From contig JACDGP010000033.1 of assembly GCA_013821605.1 (NCBI GenBank), positions 1-47,443 on the forward strand: 47,443 nucleotides of DNA, written 5' to 3'. Positions within the stretch are counted from its first letter, which is position 1. The number at the start of each line of letters is the position of its first letter. Positions 26,890-36,200 of this stretch are shown piece by piece. Origin of the DNA: Herpetosiphonaceae bacterium. GTDB lineage: Bacteria > Chloroflexota > Chloroflexia > Chloroflexales > Kallotenuaceae. The position numbers and the translations under genes were made by a program. The notes below the pieces were generated by a model. That model saw only the letters and a list, made by a program, of their open reading frames with translations, was not told the origin of the DNA and did not search any database.

Positions 26890-27068
26890 ACATCACTGCG
26901 GGCGGCGCGCTCCTTGAAATAATCGATGGTTCGTAAAACAGCAAGCTTTTCGGCTACTGCCACATTGATAAACTGGTTGATGGACGTTCCTTCCTCCTCA
27001 GTTACTTTCTTCAATTCCTCCATGATTGAGGACTGCAGCCGAAGGGCATAATTCGCTTGTGTTTTCAT
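26856..27068 (-). pseudogene. Ribbon-helix-helix antitoxin, truncated at an insertion boundary
   Basis: A 70-codon frame begins with an intact ribbon-helix-helix (HicB/Arc-like) antitoxin: YALRLQSSIMEELKKVTEEE, then GTSINQFINVAVAEKLAVLR. A very strong ribosome-binding site (two AGGAGG-like runs) precedes the ATG. From about residue 59 (base 26892) the protein reads into the antisense of the HsdM remnant, so the normal C-terminus, and any toxin gene that followed, is lost. The DNA-binding part could still be made and repress its promoter. It lies 21 bases after the broken DUF3368 toxin gene. Confidence 0.65.
26864..26889 (+). repeat. 26-base direct repeat, left copy (hsdM end)
   Basis: TTGGAA-G-CGGAGATTCTTGAGCT-A-CT matches 27959-27984 with two mismatches (at the separated letters). 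Both copies code for L-E-x-E-I-L-E-L-L of the HsdM C-terminus. The similarity to the antitoxin C-terminus stops right beside this copy, marking the left boundary of a 1.07 kb insert. Confidence 0.8.
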
Positions 27069-27089
27069 GGACTTATCCTCCTTTCCTCC

Positions 27090-27574
27090 TTATGCTTCAC
27101 CTGCTAACGCCAAAATACGGTGCCGAATATCGTTTGATAGCCACATCCCAGCCGTGCTTAGTCGTTCGATGAATGGCTCGATCGTTTCAGTCAATCCGTG
27201 GGCTTTCGCTTCGAGTAAGACCTTCAGCGTTCCCATACGGTAAGGCCAGCTGCTTGTGCGGTACGCCGAGCTAATTGGTCACCAAGCAGGATGATTCGTG
27301 TCGGATTTTCAAGTGTTAGGGCGATTGCCGCTCGCTCACCGGCACCTAGATCTAAAGACAACCATTCTGATGGTGTTACCTGTGGGTCAATCACACTTAA
27401 CCACGAGTATGTTCTTAGTTGAGGAACCTCATAGCCGCGTCGCTGCCCCTCATCCAGCTCGTGTACAACGGCCGTCGGGACCCAAATCTCATCAAATAAG
27501 CGGGGTAACCAGTCGATAGCTTGGATGCGGTACAAGTACAGTAATGGCGACGTATTGCTAATGGCGTACGGCAT
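27090..27574 (-). pseudogene. DUF3368 PIN-domain toxin with a one-base frameshift
   Basis: A DUF3368 PIN-like toxin of about 160 residues. The ATG at 27574 begins MPYAISNTSPLLYLYRI, with the PIN acidic first position replaced by the family's SNTSP motif, then LFDEIWVPTAVVHEL, LDLGAGERAAIAL and IILLGDQLARRTAQAAGLTVW. There the frame meets a stop after WER. Reading one base over restores the expected TLKVLLEAKAHGLTETIEP and the family C-terminus GMWLSNDIRHRILALAGEA, ending at 27090. The missing base is most simply one G of a run near 27239. The upstream UPF0175 antitoxin is intact. A sequencing or assembly error in the G run is the alternative explanation. Confidence 0.82.
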
Positions 27575-27575
27575 G

Positions 27576-27821
27576 CTACTGTTCCAAATCCCGTAGCTCT
27601 GCCTCAAGCGGAAACACCTGGTAGCGACCAAGTGTGAGCAAAAACTCGACACGCGGCATGCCAGCAAGGTCCGCAGCGCGTCCCGATGACAGGCGACCCA
27701 ATTCGTAGAGTTTCACTGCCGCTAAGACGCGTACTTCGCGTGCAAACGCGACCTCATCAGTCTTTTCGGCCAGGAGTACCTTTTCAGGAATATCGAGTAC
27801 AACTTGTCGTGTTGCCATCAT
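27576..27821 (-). CDS. UPF0175-family antitoxin
   Basis: An 81-residue UPF0175 protein (RQVVLDIPEKVLL, then FAREVRVLAAVKLYELGRLS and GRAADLAGMPRVEFLLTLG), the usual partner of DUF3368 PIN toxins. The helix-turn-helix-like segment SGRAADLAGM suggests DNA binding and autoregulation. The ATG at 27821 has AGAGGTG just upstream; a GTG at 27827 and an ATG at 27818 are alternatives. Its stop lies one base before the toxin ATG, so the pair is a tight operon. As the toxin gene is frameshifted, this may now be an orphan antitoxin. Confidence 0.82.
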   Translation of the reverse strand: MMATRQVVLDIPEKVLLAEKTDEVAFAREVRVLAAVKLYELGRLSSGRAADLAGMPRVEFLLTLGRYQVFPLEAELRDLEQ

Positions 27822-27952
27822 GCTCACCTCTTAGCATGATTCTACACCACTCGACCCCGGAATTGTCACATACCAGGTCGTCATCCGTATGAGTTGTAAC
27901 CTATGCAATACTCGTGCTATGAAGAAGACTGCTGACGAAGCCTACAGGCGCC

Positions 27953-28003
27953 ATCGCTTTGGAAACGGAGATTCTTGAGCTGCTGCGGGAGGTGGCGGGG
28001 TAA
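27953..28003 (+). pseudogene. HsdM last-16-codon remnant
   Basis: The frame IALETEILELLREVAG followed by TAA at 28001-28003 is the natural end of the HsdM protein whose main remnant is at 26582-26889. It repeats the LExEILELL codons already present there (direct repeat at 27959-27984), then adds the missing REVAG end. Together the two pieces show that about 1.07 kb now sits inside an old hsdM end. Confidence 0.6.
27959..27984 (+). repeat. 26-base direct repeat, right copy (hsdM end)
   Basis: This is the right-hand copy of the repeat at 26864-26889, with two mismatches. It marks the right edge of the insert that carries the UPF0175/DUF3368 pair and the truncated antitoxin. Confidence 0.8.
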
Positions 28004-28016
28004 GATGGGTAAGCGA

Positions 28017-28638
28017 CTATGGCAGTCGAGCTAGCAAGGCAGTAGGGGTGAGGATAGGAATAGGGGCGTGTGCAAAATCATCTGGATTACGAGTTACGAT
28101 CCCATCAAATCCCCCTTGCATCGCAACTGCGATCTGTACATTATCCTCAAAATCATCGCCTGGAAGGAGTAAGGCTTGCTCAAGCACAGCACGATCAACA
28201 GGGGCAAATAGCAAAGGTAGGAAGACATAGCTCTACGGCTTGTAGGGCAGCGGCGCGGCCTATACTTCGGCGGGCAATGTAAAAAATATCGGTGAGGGTT
28301 GAGGCCACAAGGGAACCTACAACACGCACCAGCACGCTCGACAGTTTTTCTTTATCCTCAGCGGCACGGCAAGTTTCCAACTCGGTGAGCAGATCGTTAC
28401 GCTCATGGCGCAGCAAGGCATTGAAGTGCCGCCTGAAATTGTGCATCAGATACGAAACAGCTCTAGTGATCCAATTGAGTTTCTCGTGATTTCCCAGCCA
28501 CCCACGCAAGGTGATCGAGTGACGGCTGACGACAAGGGAGAGGATGTATTTCAGCCATGATCGAGCAACAAGACAATGTTCTTGCAACTGCTGCTCACGC
28601 GTGGCAACCGTACCTGCGTAGTTAGTTTTCGACTGCAT
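28017..28638 (-). pseudogene. PIN-domain toxin remnant joined to an unknown N-terminus, frameshifted
   Basis: From the ATG at 28638 (GGAGGT four bases upstream) about 105 residues match nothing I know (MQSKTNYAGTVATREQQ and on; Arg/His/Leu-rich, helical). The protein then becomes a PIN-toxin middle part, VASTLTDIFYIARRSIG, and stops after FAICPC at 28195. One base over, the next frame continues as the PIN C-terminus: PVDRAVLEQALLLPGDDFED, then NVQIAVAMQGGFDGIVTRNP and PIPILTPTALLARLP, ending at 28017. An extra C in a CCCC run near 28200 explains the shift. The first catalytic Asp region of the PIN domain is missing, so this is dead even without the shift. The N-terminal part may belong to a different, truncated gene. 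Confidence 0.65.
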
Positions 28639-28765
28639 TGCTACCTCCAAATCGTGTGCATCATGCTATACTCGCACCTGCATGATTCAATCCCCACCCT
28701 GAACACCGTGTCGCACAGTATCAGTGGCGTAAAATGTTGACGAATAAGAACTTTACGGGAGACGT

Positions 28766-31700
28766 ATGAGCACGATCGGTGGATACCAGATTATCCGACC
28801 TTTGGGACAGGGCGGCATGGGCAAAACCTTTTTAGTCCAAGATCCCCAGATCTCCCGACAAGTCGTGGTCAAGATCATTTCACTTCCTCCATCTACAGAT
28901 AAAGATGCACTACAAGGGATTTGGAACCGCTTCTTCCGTGAGGGTCAGGCCGGCGGGCAGTTGATGCATCCCAATATCGTCGTGGTGCATCGCCTTGATA
29001 CTGATGATGTATTTGGCCCATATATCGTCATGGAATATGTAGCAGGGACAACCCTCGGAGTATATGAGCCACCAAACTTGCTTAGTCTGCTTGATATTGC
29101 CAGCCAGATTACACAAGCATTGTATTTTATGCATGCCCGCCCTACGCCTATAGTTCACCGTGACTTGAAACCGGATAATGTTTTCCTCACTGAACAGGAA
29201 AGGCTTTCAACAAGCACTGGCAGTCCCACGACGCACATGGTTGCGAAAGTGGGCGACTTTGGATTAGCTCAATTCAGAACACTGCAGACAGCTGGAGAAA
29301 CCGAAAGTGGACACTTCATGGGGACGTGGCCCTATGCTTCGCCTGAGCAGATGGCGAGTGCCGCTGATGTTGATCAGCGTACAGATTTATATGCACTGGG
29401 GATGATGCTATATGAGAAGATCGCTTTATCCTATCCCTCAGCCTATCAACCATTTTTAGGACATCGCCTGACTGCATCCGACCGTGAGGCAGTACGTGTT
29501 GTCAAAAGTGTGCTTCCGCCACCGCCGAGTCTCATCCGTCAGCAGGTTGTATCTGATCCAAATGTTCAATGGAATATCCCGCCGCAGCTCGATGATCTTG
29601 TGCTGAAGCTGCTTCAGCCAAATCCTGATGATCGTTACCAGAGCGCACCTGACGTGTTTAAGGACCTGTCACGCATTCAGACAGGCCTCCAACAATCACC
29701 CGCACGTTCCCCATCAACGCTACCACCCGTTGCCTCTAAGCCAGTCGACAGTGCTCCACCCAGCACGTTCATCGGCACCCCTACGACTCCACCGCGTGGC
29801 TATCTTGAGCCAACTGACCTCATGCGGGCACGTGGTATCGATCAAGTACGCCGCATATTCTATGAACTTGGATATAACGTCGTTGATACACCGCTTAATA
29901 TTGCGACTAGTGACTGGCATACCGCATCACGTTCCAATGTTCGTCGGGCCTTCTGGATCGCAGAACACTTTACCGACATCACACCGTTTGGGATCGTTTT
30001 GTTTGAGGTTGATGACCTTTCGGCGTCTGCGCTCCAATCACTTGCGCGTGACCTACTCCGGGGTGGTGGTACATTTCTGTTTATCGCCGTTGCACCAACC
30101 AGTAGTCCGACAGGTGAGGAGATTTATGATCACCTCGTGCTAATCTGTCCCCAGCGTGACACCACTCCTGATAAAGTCAGGTTGCTACGCTTGGACATTG
30201 ACACTGCTCGGCCAACACGGCATGCTCTTGATGTATTGGGTGACATCGCATTACCGAGCCCAACGCCTGCACCAGACGAAATCTATAACCGTATCGTGTC
30301 GGCGTTCAACATCGAGGTCATCACTAAACGTTTCTATCGTGACTACGCGAAAATGTTTAACGACCTCGTGGAACAGGTGCGAATAACTAATCTAGCGGTT
30401 GCAGCATTCGATGATCCGCAAGAGGTCAAGGGCTTCGTGCAGCGTTTGCTTGGACGCCTCATGTTCCTCTACTTCTTACAAGAAAAAGGATGGCTAGGGG
30501 GCGATCAAGAGTTCCTGACAACGCAGTTTCGCTTAGTGGATGGGAAAGCTGCTAACTATTACCGCGATCTCCTCGTACCGCTGTTCTTCCAAGCACTCGC
30601 ACGTCCTGAACAGGAGCGCAATCATGATCCCGATGCAGGGCCAGTCTGGAGCCAAGAGGATATTCCATTCTTAAATGGTGGTCTGTTTGAGCTTGGGGTT
30701 GGTCAGGAATATGAGCCAACACTTTTCATCAACAACGTATTGTTTGCACCCGATGATCGTGGCCCGTTTGCCTTTAGCACAGGCGAACAAGGCGGCGTCC
30801 TCGCCTTTTTCAACCGCTTTGCCTTCACTGTCGAGGAAGACACACCAGAGGAAATTGCTGTCTCACTCGACCCAGAGATGCTCGGTAAAGTATTCGAAGA
30901 ACTGATCACTGGACGGCATGAAACAGGCAGCTACTATACTCCCCGTCCCGTTGTTGCCTTTATGGGCCGCGAAGCACTCAAAGGTCATCTGCGTACCCGT
31001 TTACCGAATACAGTATCAGACGAAGCGATTACGCAGTTTGTTGAGGAACGCGATCCGTCGGGACTAAAACGTTCAGCAGAAGATGCGTTGGAAGCTATAC
31101 GTAACATCGCTGTGTGCGATCCAGCATGTGGTAGTGGAGCTTACCTGCTTGGAATGATGCAGGAATTGTTTGCCCTGCGTATGGCTCTGCTACGTGCTGA
31201 CGAGCAAGATGCTGAAACAGCCTATCAACGCAAACTAGACATCATCCAGCGTAACCTATATGGCGTCGACAACGATCCGTTTGCAGTAAATATCGCCCGG
31301 CTGCGTCTCTGGCTTTCGCTTATCGTGGATTACCAGGGGAAGAACCCGCCCCCTTTGCCGAACTTGGACTACAAAATCATGGTCGGTGACTCGCTCGTAG
31401 AGACGATCAACGGAGAATCGCTGATTGCTGGGGTAGCAGCGACGAAAGAGATTGTTCAGCGCGAAGCCGTCGCTGGGGAGCGTGCGGAGTTACAAGCCGA
31501 GTTCGAGCGTGAGCGTGAGAAGTTATTTGACTTTGATGGAACGACCGAGGAGCGCCGCAAACTCAAAGAACGTCTGCTCGATCTTGAACAAGCGTTGATG
31601 CGGGTAGTGCTCGCCGGGCAGCGTGACAAGCTAGAGCAGCGCGAACAAGAAATTTTGAGCAAGACAGACTGGAGCATTCCAAGTCGTGCGACAAAATATC

Positions 31701-33226
31701 GGCGCGAACTCAAGGCCATTGAAGCGAAGCGCAATGTGATTGAAGAGATCGATCGCCAAGTCAAACGGGAGCATCGCCGTCCGATCTTCCCCTGGCATCT
31801 CTACTTTACTGAGGTCTTCGGCGGGAGAGAACGCAACCCTGGCTTCGATATTGTACTGGCTAATCCACCGTATGTACGGGCGGATGCCCAGTATCGTCAT
31901 TTGAGCGACAATGAGACCAACCGATTGGAGGCAGTTGGGCGCTGGCAGACCTACCGAGCGATGTTAGTCGAGAGTGGCCTCTATGAGACACTCTATGAAA
32001 AGTGGGATCTGTATATCCCATTCCTGGAACGTGCCCACCAACTCCTACGCCAGGGCGGGCAAATGATCTTTATTATCCCCGACGCGTATAATGCCGCGAA
32101 ATACACCCGCAAATCGCACGACTTCTTCCTGAGCGAAAGTCGCATTGCGCGCCTTGATTTCTGCTCGGAGATTCCCCTATTCGAAGGCGTAAGCGTTTGG
32201 AACACGATCCTGCACTTCGCCAAAACAACGCCGTCTTCACCTGATGTACCGCTACGTATCCGGCGCTGGGGGAAATCTTCCCGTGAATTTACCGCTAACA
32301 GTGAGACACTTCCTACTGGGCCGCAAAAGGATCTTGGCCAAGCTACCTTCCGCTATGATCGTGAGCAAGCGCAAAAAATGGCGGTTGACACAATACCTTT
32401 AAGGAAAATTTGCTACATGAGTAAAGGCATGGTTATTCATGCTGATGAACGGCGATATTTAGGAGCTTTCAAAACAGAAGATGTTATTTCTGCTGTGAAA
32501 GACAGTTTACATCCGAAACCATTTATACAAGGAAGAGACATTGCGAAGTGGGTAGCTGAGCGCATCCAGTATTTAGAATGGGGTACAGAACGTGCGCCAG
32601 GGATGTTTCGACGTCAAACTTTTCCTGAACTCTATTCGGTTCCTGAAAAGTTTATAACAATGGACATCGGAAGTGAAGAACTAAAGGTGGTGTATGACGA
32701 CGAACAACTACTACACAATCACTCAGCCTCGTCTGTGGTACTTTGGCATTACCTTAGCGGCGTGAGAAATAAATCAATACGTAAATCTGCTAAATACCAT
32801 GATGAATTCAAACCCTCTCAGAAGCCTGACTTCTTTCGCGAGGATCTTGAGGCTATATCAAAGGCTTTCATTCCCAAATACATAATAGCAATCATGAACT
32901 CCTCATTTGCACGAGTTTTTGTAAATCAGAGGAGGAAGAGTACACTCAACATCTACCCCGACGATTGGAAACCCTTACCTATCGCTGTAATTCCAAAGGA
33001 TGAACAACAAGGGTTTGTAGCACTTGTTGACGCCATCCTGGAAGAGTATGCAGTGTCTGGTTATCCATTGCCTACGGATGTAGCGGTACGCGTCGTAGCA
33101 CTTGAACAAGAACTTAATCGCAAGGTCTACGACGTTTATGGGGTGACGCCGGATCAAGTCTCAACGCTCGGTGTGGACCAAGCTGCAACGACTGACATCG
33201 ACGATGAGACAGAGGACGAGGAATAG
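28766..33226 (+). CDS. Ser/Thr kinase fused to Eco57I-type N6-adenine DNA methyltransferase
   Basis: A 1486-residue fusion. Residues 5-305 are a complete Hanks-type kinase: Gly loop GQGGMG (14-19), Lys36, Glu59, HRDLKPDN (131-138), DFG (164-166) and SPE (192-194). A Pro/Ser linker (310-348) follows, then an alpha/beta region of unknown function (350-500). The methyltransferase (about 505-1160) has SYYTPRPVV, motif I DPACGSG (785-791), a charged helical insert (895-1000) and the catalytic motif NPPY (1033-1036). A target-recognition region occupies about 1195-1420. Expected action: methylates a DNA site in the host genome, while the kinase phosphorylates a partner, possibly under phage attack. 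GGGAG precedes the ATG. The next gene begins on the base after the stop. No nuclease motif was seen here; cleavage would come from the partners. The kinase-methylase fusion is unusual in my knowledge. Confidence 0.9.
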   Translation: MSTIGGYQIIRPLGQGGMGKTFLVQDPQISRQVVVKIISLPPSTDKDALQGIWNRFFREGQAGGQLMHPNIVVVHRLDTDDVFGPYIVMEYVAGTTLGVYEPPNLLSLLDIASQITQALYFMHARPTPIVHRDLKPDNVFLTEQERLSTSTGSPTTHMVAKVGDFGLAQFRTLQTAGETESGHFMGTWPYASPEQMASAADVDQRTDLYALGMMLYEKIALSYPSAYQPFLGHRLTASDREAVRVVKSVLPPPPSLIRQQVVSDPNVQWNIPPQLDDLVLKLLQPNPDDRYQSAPDVFKDLSRIQTGLQQSPARSPSTLPPVASKPVDSAPPSTFIGTPTTPPRGYLEPTDLMRARGIDQVRRIFYELGYNVVDTPLNIATSDWHTASRSNVRRAFWIAEHFTDITPFGIVLFEVDDLSASALQSLARDLLRGGGTFLFIAVAPTSSPTGEEIYDHLVLICPQRDTTPDKVRLLRLDIDTARPTRHALDVLGDIALPSPTPAPDEIYNRIVSAFNIEVITKRFYRDYAKMFNDLVEQVRITNLAVAAFDDPQEVKGFVQRLLGRLMFLYFLQEKGWLGGDQEFLTTQFRLVDGKAANYYRDLLVPLFFQALARPEQERNHDPDAGPVWSQEDIPFLNGGLFELGVGQEYEPTLFINNVLFAPDDRGPFAFSTGEQGGVLAFFNRFAFTVEEDTPEEIAVSLDPEMLGKVFEELITGRHETGSYYTPRPVVAFMGREALKGHLRTRLPNTVSDEAITQFVEERDPSGLKRSAEDALEAIRNIAVCDPACGSGAYLLGMMQELFALRMALLRADEQDAETAYQRKLDIIQRNLYGVDNDPFAVNIARLRLWLSLIVDYQGKNPPPLPNLDYKIMVGDSLVETINGESLIAGVAATKEIVQREAVAGERAELQAEFEREREKLFDFDGTTEERRKLKERLLDLEQALMRVVLAGQRDKLEQREQEILSKTDWSIPSRATKYRRELKAIEAKRNVIEEIDRQVKREHRRPIFPWHLYFTEVFGGRERNPGFDIVLANPPYVRADAQYRHLSDNETNRLEAVGRWQTYRAMLVESGLYETLYEKWDLYIPFLERAHQLLRQGGQMIFIIPDAYNAAKYTRKSHDFFLSESRIARLDFCSEIPLFEGVSVWNTILHFAKTTPSSPDVPLRIRRWGKSSREFTANSETLPTGPQKDLGQATFRYDREQAQKMAVDTIPLRKICYMSKGMVIHADERRYLGAFKTEDVISAVKDSLHPKPFIQGRDIAKWVAERIQYLEWGTERAPGMFRRQTFPELYSVPEKFITMDIGSEELKVVYDDEQLLHNHSASSVVLWHYLSGVRNKSIRKSAKYHDEFKPSQKPDFFREDLEAISKAFIPKYIIAIMNSSFARVFVNQRRKSTLNIYPDDWKPLPIAVIPKDEQQGFVALVDAILEEYAVSGYPLPTDVAVRVVALEQELNRKVYDVYGVTPDQVSTLGVDQAATTDIDDETEDEE

Positions 33227-36200
33227 ATGCCGTTCATCCCGCCGGATTATATCGACAACAGCCAGATCTCATTGGGAACGGTGCTGAACCGACTGATCGT
33301 TGAGATGGAGCAACACGAGGCGGCCTTCGCTAGCGGCTATTTTGAGCCACGCGTATGGCGGATGATTGGTGCCGCACTACAACGACTTATGCGCTTCCGC
33401 TTGCTGTTAGGTCGCCAACCAGAGATCGATTTGCCGCACAATGATCTGATTAGTCTGCGCAGCTACTATCGTCATAAATTACAGGGTGATCTCGAAACAC
33501 TGCAATTCAATGCCATGCATGTCCAGCTTGTCGAAGAGCTTGTTGCCTTTCTCCAGCGGAGTGATGTCGAGGTGCGGCTGTTCAGTGGTCCCTTTCTGCA
33601 CGCCAAAGCCTATATCTTTCCCCATTATGCCATTGTGGGCTCATCGAACTTTACGCCCTCGGGCCTCAATAACAATGCTGAACTAAATCTGGTAACGAGC
33701 ACACAAGCTATCGCGCGCGACCTATTAGAGAATTGGTACGAACGTCAATGGCTGCAAGGTGCCAACTATAAGCCTGAACTGATTGGAGTCTTGGAGGCAT
33801 CGAAGTTTGGTAGCCGCGCCTGGACGCCCTATGAAGTGTTTATCAAGGCGCTGTATGAGTATTATCGCGGACGCTTAACCCCAGAGAGCGATGGAAGTGG
33901 AGTGCTTGATCTCGCCGTCTTTCAACACGAGGGGTTACAAGAAGCCATCCGCCTACTTGATCGTCACAACGGTGTACTCGTCGCCGATGCAGTTGGGCTT
34001 GGCAAGACTTTTATCGGGCTAGGACTGCTAGAGCACTATCTCATCAATCAACGTCAGCGTGGTCACATTCCTCAAGGGCTTGTGATCTGCCCAGCACAGC
34101 TGCGCAACACAGTGTGGGAACCAAGGCTACGCGAATACCAAATTGCGGTACCCATCGTGTCCATGGAAGAGTTAGGACGCACGGAATTTCCTTGGAAAGA
34201 ATATTACAACGTCGACTTTGTGCTCGTAGACGAAAGTCACAATTTCCGCAACCCAGCTACAACGCGCTACCGGAATCTTTTCCGGCTCGTTGCGGCAGGT
34301 AAGCGCGACAAGCGGGTGGCCTTATTAACAGCTACACCGATCAACAATACGATTTGGGACTTGTATCATCAAATGATGCTGTTAGCTAAGGGTGAGGAAA
34401 CCGCCTACCGTGAGATTGGCGTCGCTAATCTCCGTGGCTTTTTCGCACGGGTGGATAAAGGTGAAGCCGAACTCTTCGATTTGCTTGAATCGACCACCGT
34501 ACGTCGCAGTCGGCGTGACATTCAGCACCGCCAGGAAGCCGGCGAACAGGTGGTGATCAATGGCACGGAGATACGTTTTCCAGAGCGTCGGCTAAGCACA
34601 ATCACGTATGACCTCGATGGTTCCTACGCCGGATTCTATCGAGAAATCGCAAGGGACATTGATCGATTAACGCTGGTCTCGTACAACATTGAGCAATTTC
34701 ATACGGGAAAGCATGAGCAAACAACCATTGATCGCAACAATGCCATCATCGGTATCTTCAAAACCCTGCTGCTCAAACGCCTTGAAAGCAGTATTCTAGC
34801 CTTCGAGAACAGTGTTCGACGACAACAACACTTCCAACGCCGCTTTTATGATGTACTGACGCAACACAATCGGCTCCTCAGCAGTGGAGTTCACCGCCGT
34901 GAGTTGGCACTCCTGGCAGCCCTAGATGAGACAGCCGATAAAGAGACTGATGCTACACTCGAAAAAGCGCTGACTGGCCTCCCTAGTGCACACACGCAAG
35001 AGTATGATCTCCCAACGCTTAAGCAAAAGCTTGAGATTGACCTCGCAATCTTCGATGGCTTGCTTGCACGGCTTGACCACATTCGACAGAGCACACAAAA
35101 AGGGCATGTCCATGACGACAAATTGGAACAGGTCAAGCTTGCATTAGCGGCACCACCCCTGCACGGCAAAAAAACGCTGATCTTCAGCTACTACGAGCAG
35201 ACGGCCCGTTATCTCTACGAATCACTGCGTGACGATGCCCAATGGCAAGCAACGGTAGGTAGTCTACGACTGGCTTTGTTAACAGGGCGGAATAACGCAG
35301 CAGAACGCAAGTCAATCATTGAACGCTTTGCTCCCCGTGCGAACGGACAAGGTAACGTCAGCGATGAGATTGATATGCTGATATCTACTGATGTGCTTTC
35401 GGAGGGGCAAAATCTGCAAGATGCAGCGGTGCTGATCAACTACGATCTCCATTGGAATCCAGTGCGGATGATCCAGCGGGCCGGGCGAATTGATCGCGTC
35501 GGTTCGCCTCATGCCGAGCTCCTGATTGTCAACTGTTTTCCAGAGGAGGAACTGGAACGACTACTGGGCTTGATTGCCCGTCTTCAAGTACGAATTACTG
35601 CGATTGGGCGTAATCTCGGTAATGATGCCTCTATTTTAGGTGAAGTTGTTACCGAGAAGAGTTTGGATGAACTGAAGCGGTTGCGCGCTGCCGATCAAAG
35701 CGTGCTTGATGACCTCGCGGCAGAAGAAGAGGTTTGGCTGAGCAGCGATGATATGCGTTTACCGCTTGTCGCTTATATGCAAGCTCTAGGTGAGGATGTG
35801 GTGCGTGACATCCCTATGGGTATTCATAGTGGACGGAGCCATCAATCATTCAACGGCGTTTTCTTCGCATTTCGTACACGTGAACGTCAATTCTGGCGCT
35901 TATATGAGACTCACGGTGGCTTGCTCCAAGAGTCACCCATTACGGATAAACGTCGTATATTTCAGATGATTGCATGTGGCCCCCAAACGCCACGTGTTAT
36001 ACCTAAACATCTGATTTGGTCCTATCTTGAGCGTGCCACAAAAGATATTCTTACTGAGCTACAGCAACAACAGGGCACACAGCGACTTCCACCACCTATG
36101 AGTCGGGTGAATTATCGACTGTATAACGTCCTAGAAGCGACTCGCTCCAAAGCCATCAGGCATCATACTGTGTCTCTCAACGGTGCAAAGACAGATGTTA

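Noticed and set aside
26864-27984. The 26-base repeats as a transposon target-site duplication
   Set aside because: Too long, not identical, and coding for a conserved hsdM segment; no transposase lies between them.
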